A DNA stretch of 64,000 nucleotides from Streptomyces marispadix (GCF_022524345.1 NZ_JAKWJU010000002.1:620001-684000), one strand, 5' to 3'; counted from the stretch's first letter, positions 53,708-62,497 are shown. Numbers and translations are program-made. Notes: generated from the sequence alone by a model not told the origin.

Positions 53708-54033
53708 CCTGACTCGGCTCACGAGGCGAGGCTGAGGCACGCGCAACGCGGTGGCCTGCGCAGAACGCTTCGGGGCGCTGATGGATGTGCCCGCTTGCCG
53801 GACGGCGATCAGGGATCTGCGGTGGCGCACGAGCGGGCGTTCAAGTCCGTGCTGACCGAGGTCCGTCACCGCCGTGGCCGGTGCCAGTGCCGGTGCCGGT
53901 GCCGGTGCCGGTGCCGGTGCCGGTGCCGGGATGATCTCCGAGCCCGCCCGTGAAGGCATCGAGGGCGCCGGACCCTTGAGCCGACTCAGATCACAAGAGC
54001 CACGATCATCACCTGACAGGACCCGCCTGAGCT
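53708..54033. other. Intergenic region with no supported gene
   Basis: This gap between the sigma operon and the ArsR promoter contains a hexanucleotide repeat tract at 53879-53930 and otherwise no coding signal. Confidence 0.45.
53879..53930. repeat. GGTGCC hexamer tandem repeat
   Basis: About eight copies of CCGGTG/GGTGCC in tandem, one with a G-to-A change (CCAGTG). It is probably a slippage-prone non-coding tract. Confidence 0.85.
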
Positions 54034-54061
54034 TTGACGCATGCCGATATGGGCATATGAT
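54034..54061 (+). promoter_or_regulatory. Promoter and ArsR-type operator of the ArsR/AHSA1 operon
   Basis: TTGACG (54034-54039), 16 bases, then TATGAT (54056-54061). The ATG of the ArsR gene starts at 54068, where transcription would begin, so the message is probably leaderless. The spacer holds ATGCC (54041) and GGCAT (54052), an inverted repeat a dimeric ArsR could bind. Confidence 0.65.
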
Positions 54062-54067
54062 GAGCCC

Positions 54068-54409
54068 ATGGCACGAGCAGCGACGACGTCGGACGTCTTC
54101 AACGCGATCGCCGAGCCGCGGCGCCGGGAGATCCTGGTGCTGTTGCGGGCAGGTGAGCGGCCGGTGACCGACCTGGCCCGGGAGCTGGGGATGGACCAGC
54201 CGCGCGCGTCCAAACACCTGCGGGTACTCCGGGAGGTCGGGCTGGTGCGGGACCGCAAGGCAGGCAAGCAGCGCCTCTACGGCCTTGACGCCCGCGGGCT
54301 GCGGCCGGTCCACGAGTGGACCGGCGGATTCGAGCGGTTCTGGAACGAGAGCTTCGACCGGCTGGACACATACGTGCGGGACCTGAAGCAGGCAAGGCAG
54401 GAGGAGTAG
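54068..54409 (+). CDS. ArsR-family winged-helix repressor
   Basis: The 113-residue product has the compact ArsR/SmtB winged helix: VFNAIAEPRRREILVLLRAGE, PVTDLARELGMDQPRASKHLRVL, in pieces. It lacks obvious metal-binding Cys pairs. It belongs to the group of ArsR proteins paired with AHSA1/SRPBCC genes, which usually autorepress. The start ATG at 54068 coincides with the predicted transcription start. The next gene begins 3 bases after its stop. Confidence 0.88.
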   Translation: MARAATTSDVFNAIAEPRRREILVLLRAGERPVTDLARELGMDQPRASKHLRVLREVGLVRDRKAGKQRLYGLDARGLRPVHEWTGGFERFWNESFDRLDTYVRDLKQARQEE

Positions 54410-54412
54410 CCG

Positions 54413-54919
54413 ATGAGCGCGACGGGACGAGGAACGCCGGGGCAGTCCGCGACGGCCGACCGCGAGATCGTCATCTCCCGGGTCATCGACGCCCCACGAG
54501 AGCTGGTGTTCGAGGCGTTCACCGAGGTCCCGCATCTGTCGATGTGGTGGGGGCCGGAGGGGTTCACCACCACCACGCGGGCTTTCGAGTTCCGCGTCGG
54601 CGGCGAGTGGGACTTCGTGATGCACGGACCGGACGGGACGGACTACCGGGAGTGGATCTCCTGGACCGAGATCGCTCCGCCGGAGCGGATCGCGCTGCTC
54701 CACGGCGAGTCCCGCGGCGACCCGGACGCCTTCGAGTCGGTCCTGACGTTCGAGCCCGACGGCGCGGCGACCCGGATCGAGATGCGCACGGTGTTCCCCA
54801 CCAAGGAACTGCGCGACGAGGCGGTCGAGAAGTACCACGCGATCAAGGGCGGCGAGCAGACCCTGGGCAACCTGGCTGCCTACGTCACCGAGACCCTTCG
54901 GAAGGGAGCCGAGAGCTGA
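54413..54919 (+). CDS. AHSA1/SRPBCC-domain protein
   Basis: The 168-residue product is an AHSA1-type SRPBCC fold with the typical start (REIVISRVIDAPRELVFEAFT) and WWGPEGFTT, then a C-terminal helix. Proteins of this group, downstream of an ArsR gene, are thought to bind hydrophobic ligands or assist proteins; no activity is established. It shares one base with the next gene start (TGATG). Confidence 0.88.
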   Translation: MSATGRGTPGQSATADREIVISRVIDAPRELVFEAFTEVPHLSMWWGPEGFTTTTRAFEFRVGGEWDFVMHGPDGTDYREWISWTEIAPPERIALLHGESRGDPDAFESVLTFEPDGAATRIEMRTVFPTKELRDEAVEKYHAIKGGEQTLGNLAAYVTETLRKGAES

Positions 54920-55539
54920 TGGCCGGGAAGGTGTTCTTCAGCGTGTCCATGTCGCTGGACGGCTTCATCGCGCCCGAGTCCCCCGAGGAGTTGATGGGGC
55001 AGCAGTGGATGGAACTGCAGCAGTGGATCTTCCCGCAGCGCTTCATGCGGGAGAACCTGAAGCTCGGCGAGGGCGGCGAGGAAGGGCGCGACAACGACAT
55101 CGTGCGGGAGACGTTCGAGCGCACCGGAGCGAGCGTGATGGGCAAGCGCATGTTCGACGCAGGCGAGCACGCGTGGCCGGAGGAGGCGCCGTTCCACACG
55201 CCGGTCTTCGTCCTGACGCACGAGAGGCGTGACCCCTGGGAGCGGCCGGGCGGCACGACCTTCCACTTCGTCGACGACGGCATCGAGGCCGCGCTCGACC
55301 GGGCCCGCGAGGCCGCCGGCGACCGGGACGTGCGCATCGCGGGCGGCGGAGCGACGATCCTTGAGTACGTGAACGCCGGGCTGATCGACGAGTTCTCGAT
55401 CGCGCTCTCACCCGTGCTGTTCGGCTCCGGCATCCGCCTGTTCGAGGGCGTGGACGCGGGACGCGTGGCCCTGGAGCAGGTCCGCGCCGAGCCCACCCCC
55501 AGGGTGGCGCACCTGACCTACGCCGTCCGGGAACGGTAG
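54919..55539 (+). CDS. Dihydrofolate reductase-family (RibD-C) protein
   Basis: The 206-residue product has the RibD C-terminal/DHFR-like fold: VFFSVSMSLDGFIA at the start, GASVMGKRMFDAGE, VRIAGGGATILEYVNAGLIDE in pieces, and SPVLFGSGIRLF. Such proteins reduce a pterin- or pyrimidine-like substrate with NADPH, but many are uncharacterised. It is the third gene of the ArsR operon. A strong hairpin follows. Confidence 0.88.
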   Translation: MAGKVFFSVSMSLDGFIAPESPEELMGQQWMELQQWIFPQRFMRENLKLGEGGEEGRDNDIVRETFERTGASVMGKRMFDAGEHAWPEEAPFHTPVFVLTHERRDPWERPGGTTFHFVDDGIEAALDRAREAAGDRDVRIAGGGATILEYVNAGLIDEFSIALSPVLFGSGIRLFEGVDAGRVALEQVRAEPTPRVAHLTYAVRER

Positions 55540-55606
55540 GCGCGGCGGACGACACACGGCGGACGCTGGGGGCGATTCGCGCGGCGCAGGCAGGGCGTCG
55601 GGGAAC

Positions 55607-55652
55607 GCATTCGGCAGGTGCCCGCCTGCCCTGCCGGGCACCTGCCGAATGC
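55607..55652 (+). terminator. Perfect 18-bp hairpin after the DHFR-like gene
   Basis: An 18-base arm (55607-55624) and its exact complement (55635-55652) enclose a 10-base loop, 67 bases after the stop. It has no T-run but is the strongest hairpin in the window and likely ends the operon. Confidence 0.7.
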
Positions 55653-55765
55653 CGCCTTCATCGCGAGGCACGCCCGCGCACGTACCCCCCACGGATATGC
55701 ATGGGGCGCAACCACCGGGGTCCGAGGCCGAGTTGAGGAGCGGGAGCAGGGTCGTGGACCCGGAA

Positions 55766-56191
55766 CTACAGGCGTCCGCCGGTCCGCCGGGTGAGCGGCC
55801 CGTTCTTACGCCTGACCGAATAGCGGCCTGCCGCGAAGGACGCGGCGACGGCGGTGAGCGCGCCGGAGCCGAGACCGGCGACGACTCCCTTGCGGTTCTT
55901 CACGGCCGTCCACGTCGCGCCGGCGGCGGTCGCGGCGGTGCTGGACGCGGAGGCGAGCTTCTGGCGTCCCACTTCGGCGCCCCGGCTCGCGGCGTGCCCC
56001 GCACGCTTGGTGGCGTCGCCGAAGCTCCTGCCGCCGTTCTCCACCGCGTCACCGACCGCGTGAGTGGCCGAACCGGCCTTCGTGGCGGCCTTCTTGACCC
56101 CGCGGTCCGCCGTGTCGGCCGCCGCGACGGGCTTCTTGGTGCTGCTTGCTGCCTTTCCTGCGGTGCTTGAGGTCTTGCCGTTCTCAGTCAT
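55766..56191 (-). CDS. Basic Ala/Lys-rich protein at the end of the gvp cluster
   Basis: The 141-residue product is low-complexity, with Thr/Lys/Ala-rich stretches (AGKAASSTKKPVAAADTADR, KKAATKAGSATHAVGDAVEN) and a short hydrophobic segment near the end (GVVAGLGSGALTAVAASF). It resembles small surface- or DNA-associated proteins. It lies downstream of gvpK in the same direction and may belong to the cluster, but I do not recognise it. The ATG is at 56191; a longer frame upstream is not supported. Confidence 0.55.
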   Translation of the reverse strand: MTENGKTSSTAGKAASSTKKPVAAADTADRGVKKAATKAGSATHAVGDAVENGGRSFGDATKRAGHAASRGAEVGRQKLASASSTAATAAGATWTAVKNRKGVVAGLGSGALTAVAASFAAGRYSVRRKNGPLTRRTGGRL

Positions 56192-56396
56192 GGCCAACGG
56201 GTTGCCCTGTGCCGGGGCTTGAAACATTCGGTGTACGGGGTGTGGAGGCGTGACAGAAGTCCCTCCGGAAGGGGCGGACAGCACTTCGCCGGCTGGGGTC
56301 GTGGGCCGGTTCGCCAACTCGGTTCTCACGGCGCCGAGTTCGGCACTCCGGGCTTGTCGGCGGTTCCGTACGGGCGTACGGGCGTACGGGCGCGTG

Positions 56397-56864
56397 CTAT
56401 CCGTCCTGGCGGGGCAGCAGCGAACCGAGCGGTCCCAGATCGAGGTTGAGGTCCTCCATCGTCAACCCGTAGCGCTCACACAGCTCGTTCATGCGGTCGT
56501 GGAGGATCATCAGCGTCATGCCGATGCGTTCCTCCTGGTCGTCGGTGAGATCGCCCTGGTCGACCCTGTTGAGCGCGGTGCGTTCCATGAGCTGACGCAG
56601 CAACTCCACGATGGTCAGGACGAGTTTCATCAGATCGCGTTCGACGGTGTCCGGATCGGTGCGCAGTCGCTGGGCCAGTCCGCCGTCCCGGCGTGAGCCC
56701 GCCTCGTCCGGGCCCGCGGGCAGCAGATCGAAGGCGCGGGCCGCCGAACGTGCCACCTCGTCCAGTCGGGCCTGGTTCGGGGGCCCCTGATTCGGGGGCC
56801 GGCGCTGCGACTGGCTCCGGGGCATGCCCTGGGGTTTGTCTTCTTCGGTCGTCTCCGGCCGCAT
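56397..56864 (-). CDS. gvpK: Gas vesicle protein GvpK
   Basis: The 155-residue product has the GvpK family core from about residue 75 (RDLMKLVLTIVELLRQLMER, then TALNRVDQGDLTDDQEERIG) and the C-terminal LTMEDLNLDLGPLG. The first 60 residues are disordered. GvpK is an accessory protein in gas vesicle assembly. It is the last core gene of the leftward cluster. Confidence 0.92.
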   Translation of the reverse strand: MRPETTEEDKPQGMPRSQSQRRPPNQGPPNQARLDEVARSAARAFDLLPAGPDEAGSRRDGGLAQRLRTDPDTVERDLMKLVLTIVELLRQLMERTALNRVDQGDLTDDQEERIGMTLMILHDRMNELCERYGLTMEDLNLDLGPLGSLLPRQDG

Positions 56865-56882
56865 CCAAAACTCCTGTCCTGC

Positions 56883-57227
56883 TCACCACGGCGCCGGGTC
56901 GTCGGCCGTGACCGCGTGGATGACGGCACGCAGATTGACGCGTACGAGATCCACGTCGGCGATGGAGAGCACGAGGTCGCCGGTCAGCACCGCGCCTCCC
57001 GACAGCAGCCTGTCCAGCAGGTCGACGAGGGCGACTTGGCGGCCCGCGAGCCCGCTCTCCTCCGCGATGCCCTCGGGGAATCCGTCGGCGAAGCCGTTGG
57101 CGAAGCCGTCTCCGGAATCGCCCGGGAACACGTTCAAAGGACCGTTCGCGAGGCCGTTGCCGGGACCCTTCCCGGGGCCTTTCGGGCAGCGGTCCTCGCG
57201 GCCGTCCTTACGGGGCGGTTCAGACAT
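56883..57227 (-). CDS. gvpS: Gas vesicle protein GvpS (GvpA/J family)
   Basis: The 114-residue product has the GvpA/J core at the C-terminus (VALVDLLDRLLSGGAVLTGD, VLSIADVDLVRVNLRAVI) after a Gly/Asn/Phe-rich N-terminal half with repeated FANGFADGFPEG-like units. It is a minor or nucleating paralogue of the GvpA shell protein. Its start overlaps the gvpL end by 8 bases. Confidence 0.88.
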   Translation of the reverse strand: MSEPPRKDGREDRCPKGPGKGPGNGLANGPLNVFPGDSGDGFANGFADGFPEGIAEESGLAGRQVALVDLLDRLLSGGAVLTGDLVLSIADVDLVRVNLRAVIHAVTADDPAPW

Positions 57228-58269
57228 CGTCCGCGGTTCCCGCGTACTGGACCTGCCGTGCCTGTCGTTCCTGCGGCTCCCGCGCGGCGGACGGTGGCGT
57301 GGCGAAGGAGTACGGCGCCCATGGCCCGGTCAGCTCCACGCGTACGCCGGGCACGTCCTCGGCCAGACCGCTGATCGCCGCCCTGAAGTCCTCGCTGCGG
57401 TCCTCGGGCACGAGATACGCGTCGTTGGCGATGTTCTCGCCGGGTCCGGCGGCGAGTTCGCCCTGCTGAGGGCGGTGGGCGACCTTGGCCGCGGCGATGC
57501 CGCCGGCGAGTGCCGTCACACGTTCGGCCACGGCACCGGCGGCACGGTAGGTGTCACGGTGTGTGCTGCGCTGCTGCTGCCGCCGCCGTAGATACGCGCG
57601 GCCGGGGCCGCCGCCTGTCCGCGCCGCACCGTCGGAGGGCTGGGCGGAGGACTGGCCGGAGGGCTGCGGGGCGGAGCCGACGGCCGCCTCGCGGGGGTCG
57701 GCATAGACCTTCACCCCCCATTCGACATGGCCCTCAAGTCGCGAGAGCAGAGCGTCGAATTCGCCCTGCCGCTGCTCCAGCATGGCCATGACGCGACTGT
57801 CGTCGAGGTAGACGGTGGCCAGCCGCATGGGCAGCACCGTCGCATGCTCGTACGCGGCGGCTACGACGGAGTGGTGGCAGCGGGCCAGCGCCTCCAGCCT
57901 TTCCAGATCCTCCAGTTGGGCCTTCAGCCCGGACTCGTCGTACAGCCCGGCCGGTACGTCCGACACGAGCGCGCTGAGCCCGGGGCCGTCGACGGTACGT
58001 ACGGGCGCACCGGAGGGGCCGCACAGCCCTGCGGCGGCCGCCTCCAAGTCCCCGCCCGTAGCGCCGTGTCCGTTCGGGCCGCCCGCCCTGCCGACCGCGA
58101 AGACGTAGCAGACCCGTTCACGCTGCTGCTCCGCGTCCGCCGAGGGCTTCTCCTGCGCCGAGGGTGCCGTCGGCGTCAACGACCGTGACTGCTCAGGGCG
58201 TTGAGGGTGCTCCGTGTGCTCCGTGCCCGCCGGGGTCGGGGCCTCGGGCTCGGTCCCGGGAATCGGCAT
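57220..58269 (-). CDS. gvpL: Gas vesicle protein GvpL (GvpL/F family)
   Basis: The 349-residue product is a GvpL/F-family protein: VCYVFAVGRAGG early, GLSALVSDVPAGLYDE, and CHHSVVAAAYEHATVLPMRLATVY (seen in pieces), with a C-terminal ELTGPWAPYSFA. These proteins chaperone GvpA during assembly. A long Gln/Arg/Ser-rich insert lies at about 200-240. It starts at the TGATG overlap with gvpJ. Confidence 0.92.
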   Translation of the reverse strand: MPIPGTEPEAPTPAGTEHTEHPQRPEQSRSLTPTAPSAQEKPSADAEQQRERVCYVFAVGRAGGPNGHGATGGDLEAAAAGLCGPSGAPVRTVDGPGLSALVSDVPAGLYDESGLKAQLEDLERLEALARCHHSVVAAAYEHATVLPMRLATVYLDDSRVMAMLEQRQGEFDALLSRLEGHVEWGVKVYADPREAAVGSAPQPSGQSSAQPSDGAARTGGGPGRAYLRRRQQQRSTHRDTYRAAGAVAERVTALAGGIAAAKVAHRPQQGELAAGPGENIANDAYLVPEDRSEDFRAAISGLAEDVPGVRVELTGPWAPYSFATPPSAAREPQERQARQVQYAGTADDV

Positions 58270-58817
58270 CAGTCTTTCCGCCTTCCTGCGCGCTTTGTCG
58301 TGCCGTCGCCGCCGGAACCGCCGTCCACCGCGGCCCTTGGGGCGGACTTGCCCTGCTTGCCGTCGACTGCCCCTGTGTCCGCGGGGAGTTCGGCCGCCGA
58401 ACGCAGCCGCTCGATCTCCCGGCGCAGCCGCTCGTTCTCCTCGGCCAGGGCAGAGCCCCGGCCTTCGGGCGCGGCGCCTTCACGGTTGCCGTCGCCGATG
58501 CCGTTGCCGTTGCCGTCGGCGAGCGCCGGGCCGCGCTGCTGTGCGCGTGCCGACGCACGGGAGGAGAGCGACGGGTCGTTCTCCCACCAGTCGATCCCCA
58601 TCTCCTTCGCCTTGTCGACGGAGACGACGAGCAGCCGGAGCTTGATCGTCAGCAGTTCGATGTCGAGCAGATTGATCTGGATGTCGCCCGCGATGACGAC
58701 GCCCTTGTCGAGCACGCGCTCGAGAATGTCCGCCAGGTTGGCGGAAGAGCCCTGCTGTCCGTACGGGACCGCCCTGTTCGGGGACGGACCCATACGGGCG
58801 GCCAGTGAATCGGACAC
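58269..58817 (-). CDS. gvpJ: Gas vesicle protein GvpJ (GvpA/J family)
   Basis: The 182-residue product has the GvpA/J core at about residues 24-75 (ANLADILERVLDKGVVIAGD, INLLDIELLTIKLRLLVVSV) followed by a charged, low-complexity tail with a coiled-coil segment (EENERLRREIERLRSAAEL). It is a minor shell paralogue that may act at vesicle tips or in nucleation. The ATG is at 58817. Confidence 0.9.
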   Translation of the reverse strand: MSDSLAARMGPSPNRAVPYGQQGSSANLADILERVLDKGVVIAGDIQINLLDIELLTIKLRLLVVSVDKAKEMGIDWWENDPSLSSRASARAQQRGPALADGNGNGIGDGNREGAAPEGRGSALAEENERLRREIERLRSAAELPADTGAVDGKQGKSAPRAAVDGGSGGDGTTKRAGRRKD

Positions 58818-58905
58818 GTGGAATCAGCCTTGCCTGTCGATGGTCGTCGGTCGGGAACCACCCGGTACGCATGGGCACTTGGGCCGGCACCGGGCGGCGG
58901 CGCTC

Positions 58906-60156
58906 TCAACGCCGGGCGGCGGCACGGGAGTTGCGGCGACGGCCGGAGTCCCGGTCGGCGTCGTCGGCCTCGTCTACCTCGTCGGGTTCGTCGTCGTACT
59001 CGGGCGGCTCGTCGTAACCGTCGGCTTCCTCCTCCGGCTCGTCGTCCTCGTCCTCGTACTCGTACTCGTCCTCGTACTCGCCCTCGTAGTCGCCCCCGGC
59101 GTCGGCCTCGGCCCCGTCCCGGTCCTCGGGGACGTCCTCTTCCGCGTATCCCTCGCGGTCGGCGTACGCCACCTCCGCCTCGTCACGGACGTCCCCGGCA
59201 TCCTCGAAGTCCTCGAACTCCCCCGAGTCCTCCAAGTCCCCCGAGTCCTCGAACTCGCCCGCATCCGTGGCCTCTTGGGCCTGCTCGGCGGCCTCCTCGG
59301 CGGCCTGCTCCTCCTCCACGGCCTCGTCGTGGCCGACGACCACCTCGCCGTCGCGTATCTCCCCGCGCCAGCCGTCGGTCGCCTCGCCGCGCATCGTGAT
59401 GAACCTGCGGTAGAGCTTCAGGTCCAGCCGCGCCCGGCGGCCCTGGGCACGCCAGATGTTGCCGGTCTTCTCGAAGAAGCCGACCGGGAAGTACTCCAGG
59501 ACGAGCAGCACCCGGGTCAGGTCGTCGGTGAGGCGGTGGAAGGTCACCACGCCCTTCACCGAGCCCTTGGCACCCTCGGTGGTCCATGCGATGCGCCGGT
59601 CGGGGATCTGTTCGGTGACGGCGGCCTTCCAACTGCGGGTGGACTTGGCGACCTTGACCCTCCAGTCGGTGCTGACCTCGTCGGACTTATCGACGCTTAC
59701 GACGCCCTTGGCGAAGGTGCTGAACTCCTGGAACTGCGTCCACTGGTCGTAGGCCACACGCACCGGCACACCCACGTCGATGTCCTCGACGATCGTCACG
59801 CTCTTGGACTTGCCGCCGCCGCTCTTGGCCTTGCCGCCCATGCCGAACAGTCCCTTGACCTTGTCCTTGAACATCTCCTTCACATGCGCGGTGCCTGCGC
59901 TCATCGCCGCCTGCGCGGGCGACTTGCCCTCGCTCAGGGCCTCTCCGCCCTTCGCCAGGCTCTGGGCCAGCCCGCCCGCGCGGCCCTCACGCGGGTCGGC
60001 GAGCTTCTCCAGACCCTCGCCGATCCTGCTGCCGAGGCCGGTCACCGCATGGTGGGCCCGCGCCTGGAGGTAGTCGCGCAGCTCGTCCTTGAGACGGTCG
60101 GCGGCCGGGCTGTTCGCCACCTCGTCCCTGAACCTGCTCAGGGTGGACTCAGCCAT
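58906..60156 (-). CDS. gvpZ: GvpZ-like SRPBCC protein with acidic tail
   Basis: The 416-residue product has an N-terminal helical region (about 1-110), an SRPBCC cyclase/dehydrase-like domain (about 115-275; VTIVEDIDVGVPVRVAYDQW, ARLDLKLYRRFITMRGEATD) and a very acidic tail of about 130 residues rich in Glu/Asp/Tyr, ending in a basic stretch. Position after gvpY and before gvpJ matches GvpZ of the Streptomyces cluster, an assignment made from gene order. Its start overlaps gvpY by 8 bases. The role is unknown. Confidence 0.78.
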   Translation of the reverse strand: MAESTLSRFRDEVANSPAADRLKDELRDYLQARAHHAVTGLGSRIGEGLEKLADPREGRAGGLAQSLAKGGEALSEGKSPAQAAMSAGTAHVKEMFKDKVKGLFGMGGKAKSGGGKSKSVTIVEDIDVGVPVRVAYDQWTQFQEFSTFAKGVVSVDKSDEVSTDWRVKVAKSTRSWKAAVTEQIPDRRIAWTTEGAKGSVKGVVTFHRLTDDLTRVLLVLEYFPVGFFEKTGNIWRAQGRRARLDLKLYRRFITMRGEATDGWRGEIRDGEVVVGHDEAVEEEQAAEEAAEQAQEATDAGEFEDSGDLEDSGEFEDFEDAGDVRDEAEVAYADREGYAEEDVPEDRDGAEADAGGDYEGEYEDEYEYEDEDDEPEEEADGYDEPPEYDDEPDEVDEADDADRDSGRRRNSRAAARR

Positions 60157-60847
60157 CGCCGCCTCCTCGTGCCGGTGCCTTACGGGTACGGGCGGGGGCG
60201 CGCCCGGCCGAACTTCCGGACTTCTTCGACGCGTTGGTCACGGCCTTGGTCGCAGCGCCCGTCGCCTTCCCGGCCGAGCCGGTCGTCTTCCCGGCCGAGC
60301 CGGTCGCCTTCCTCGCACCGGCCGCCGCCTTGTTCGTGCCGACCGCCTTCCTTGCACCGGAGGTCTTCCTCTCGGCCGGTTTCCGTGTCCGGGCCGCCGG
60401 GGCACCGCCCGTGCCGCCGCCCGAACGCCGGGTGTCCGCCGGGGACTTGGCGGGTTCCGCTGCCTCGCGGTCCTCGTCGTCGTCCTCGTCGTGCCGACCG
60501 CCGCCCCGGCCCTCGTCACCGCGCTCGTCATCGGGCTCGTCACCGGGCTCGTCACCGCTCAGCGCCGCCGTACGCCGGTGCAGGGAGTCGGCCAGGCCGT
60601 CGGCGCGCTTGGTGACAGCCGAGGTCAGGGCCGACTTCGTACCGTCGAGGAGCTGTCGGCGCACCTGATCGCTGAGGCCGGCCAGTGCCGGGGAGTCCGC
60701 CGCGAGCTTCGCGAGCCGCTGAGGGCTGAGGTCGAATTTCCTTCCGGCCAGGAACATGCCCAGGCCGATGGCCAGTCTGGCCTTCTTCGTACGCCCGAGG
60801 AGGTAGCCCCCCACGAGCGCCAGGCCGGTTCTGCTGTTGCTGTTCAT
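60149..60847 (-). CDS. gvpY: GvpY-like protein with Lys/Ala-rich tail
   Basis: The 232-residue product starts with a short basic segment and a hydrophobic helix (LALVGGYLLGRTKKARLAIGL), then a helical part (LSPQRLAKLAADSPALAGLS). From about residue 95 it is highly charged and then Lys/Ala/Thr/Ser-rich like histone H1 (TKAVTNASKKSGSSAGRAPA). By cluster order it corresponds to GvpY. It could interact with nucleic acid or the vesicle surface; this is inference. The ATG is at 60847. Confidence 0.75.
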   Translation of the reverse strand: MNSNSRTGLALVGGYLLGRTKKARLAIGLGMFLAGRKFDLSPQRLAKLAADSPALAGLSDQVRRQLLDGTKSALTSAVTKRADGLADSLHRRTAALSGDEPGDEPDDERGDEGRGGGRHDEDDDEDREAAEPAKSPADTRRSGGGTGGAPAARTRKPAERKTSGARKAVGTNKAAAGARKATGSAGKTTGSAGKATGAATKAVTNASKKSGSSAGRAPARTRKAPARGGGDG

Positions 60848-60940
60848 CTCCGGGTCACCTCGATCTCCCGGCGCCCGTGGCGCGGGACGGTGTGCGGGTG
60901 TTCATGTGCGTGTCCGTGCGCGTGCGCAAGCGCGTGTTCG

Positions 60941-61195
60941 TCAGGGCGCCCGAAGCTGCCGCTGGTACGCCTGACGCCATTCCAGTTCGTCCAGCAATTC
61001 GTCCTCACGCCGGTCGAACTCCTCCTCCGTGATGCGGCCGTCGAGCAACTCCCGCTCCAGTTCGGCAAGTTGCAGACGCACCGGTTCCGGGTCGCAGTAC
61101 TGCTGCTCCGCGGTCAGCACGAGCTGGTCCATGACCCACACCGCCCCGCGTACCGGCGCGAGCGGCAGGGTGAGCAGCTGGGTGATGAGGCCCAT
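60941..61195 (-). CDS. gvpG: Gas vesicle protein GvpG
   Basis: The 84-residue product matches GvpG: LITQLLTLPLAPVRGAVWVM in the first half and a charged helix (LAELERELLDGRITEEEFDR) in the second. GvpG is an accessory assembly protein. It lies 92 bases downstream of gvpF. Confidence 0.92.
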   Translation of the reverse strand: MGLITQLLTLPLAPVRGAVWVMDQLVLTAEQQYCDPEPVRLQLAELERELLDGRITEEEFDRREDELLDELEWRQAYQRQLRAP

Positions 61196-61287
61196 GCGAA
61201 GGCCCTCCGATCAGGGCCGTCCGTACGGACGGCCGTCGTGTACGCCCGGCCTGTACGGACGCCCGTCGCGGACGCCGTACGCCGATG

Positions 61288-62001
61288 TCAGACGAAGCTG
61301 TACGGCGGCAGCGGCCCGTTGAGGCTGAAGGTGTAGGCGTCTCCGCACCGCTCCGACTCCTCGTGCACGGTCTGGGCGAACGCAGCGGCGTCCTCCCGCC
61401 GTACGAGGAACGAGGCGTTGAGGAAGTGCGACTGCGTCGGCTCGGCGACCGTGTGCCGCCGTGCGCCGGGCGCCAGCCGGTCCGCGACCTCTTGTGCCTC
61501 GGCCTGTCCGCGGGCGTGGACCTCGCCGGAGACCAGCTCGCCCAGCCGCACCTTCTCGTCCTGCGCCTCGGGGTGCTGCCTGGTGGTCTCGCGCAGGCGC
61601 TGGATCTCCTCCGAGCCCGCGACGATCTCGCGGAGCAGGTCGTCCTCGTCCCTCGCGACCTTGAGGTTGTATTCGAGGCAGTCCTCGAGTTCGGAGAGGC
61701 GCTGCGCGTAGGCCTCCTGGTTCTCCTCCAGCACCGTCTCCACGGCTCGGTCGTCGGGGCCGACCAGGCCGAAGCGCATCGGCAAGGTCGCGCCGTCCTC
61801 CATCACCTGCTCCAACACGGCCTGGTGCGCGGCGAGATCGCGGCGCTTCGCGCGCAGGTTCTCCGGCGCGTCGCTGACGACGGCGCTCAGCTTCCCTGCC
61901 TCGACCGTACGGAGCGGGCCGCCGGGCTCCCCCACGCCGCTGAGCCCTTCGAGGTTCCGCGGGTGGTCCGCGGCCGTGATCGCGTAGATGTACGTGGGCA
62001 T
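61288..62001 (-). CDS. gvpF: Gas vesicle protein GvpF
   Basis: The 237-residue product is a GvpL/F-family protein of normal length: TYIYAITAADHPRNL, LSAVVSDAPENLRAKRRDLA, DGATLPMRFG in order, and the C-terminal FSLNGPLPPYSFV. GvpF binds GvpA and may nucleate the shell. It starts 3 bases after the gvpA stop. Confidence 0.94.
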   Translation of the reverse strand: MPTYIYAITAADHPRNLEGLSGVGEPGGPLRTVEAGKLSAVVSDAPENLRAKRRDLAAHQAVLEQVMEDGATLPMRFGLVGPDDRAVETVLEENQEAYAQRLSELEDCLEYNLKVARDEDDLLREIVAGSEEIQRLRETTRQHPEAQDEKVRLGELVSGEVHARGQAEAQEVADRLAPGARRHTVAEPTQSHFLNASFLVRREDAAAFAQTVHEESERCGDAYTFSLNGPLPPYSFV

Positions 62002-62004
62002 GTG

Positions 62005-62451
62005 TCAGTCCTCCTTGCGGCGGGTGGTGCGGCGGCTGCCGGAGGAGGCGGACGCCTTCCTCGGTTCACGCTCCCGCTCCTCCTCGTCGCCGTCGCGCCC
62101 GCGCTGGAGGGATTCGCTGAACGCCTCGACGGCGCCGGTGAGCGCGCCCTTGGACTTGCCCTTCGCGCCGTTCTCGGTGACGTCGCCCACGATCTCGGTG
62201 AGCTGGGTGGGGGCCTTGCGTCCGGCTTCGAGGTCAAGCCTGTTGCACGCCTCGGCGAAGCGCAGATACGTGTCGACGCTCGCGACGACCACGCGCACGT
62301 CGATCTTGAGTATCTCGATGCCGACGAGGGAGACGCGCACGAACGCGTCGATCACCAGGCCGCGGTCCAGGATCAGTTCGAGGATGTCGTAGAGGTTTCC
62401 GCCGCCGGAACCGGCGGTCGGCTGGCTGCTGGTCTGCGGGACTACCGTCAC
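62005..62451 (-). CDS. gvpA: Gas vesicle shell protein GvpA
   Basis: The 148-residue product has the GvpA core (about residues 19-80; [40 protein letters not shown]) that forms the rib shell, followed by a polar, charged tail of about 65 residues with [10 protein letters not shown] at the end. Such tails are seen in the actinobacterial GvpAs. The start is GTG at 62451 with AAAGGAC upstream. The 254-base gap before it contains a palindrome and repeats. Confidence 0.92.
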   Translation of the reverse strand: MTVVPQTSSQPTAGSGGGNLYDILELILDRGLVIDAFVRVSLVGIEILKIDVRVVVASVDTYLRFAEACNRLDLEAGRKAPTQLTEIVGDVTENGAKGKSKGALTGAVEAFSESLQRGRDGDEEEREREPRKASASSGSRRTTRRKED

Positions 62452-62497
62452 GTTCTTCGTCCTTTCGTAGAGCTTCGGACGCGTTCATGAGAGTTCG

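Noticed and set aside
53879..53930. Coding low-complexity tract
   Set aside because: The hexamer repeat can be read in frame, but no flanking coding signal or start supports a gene.
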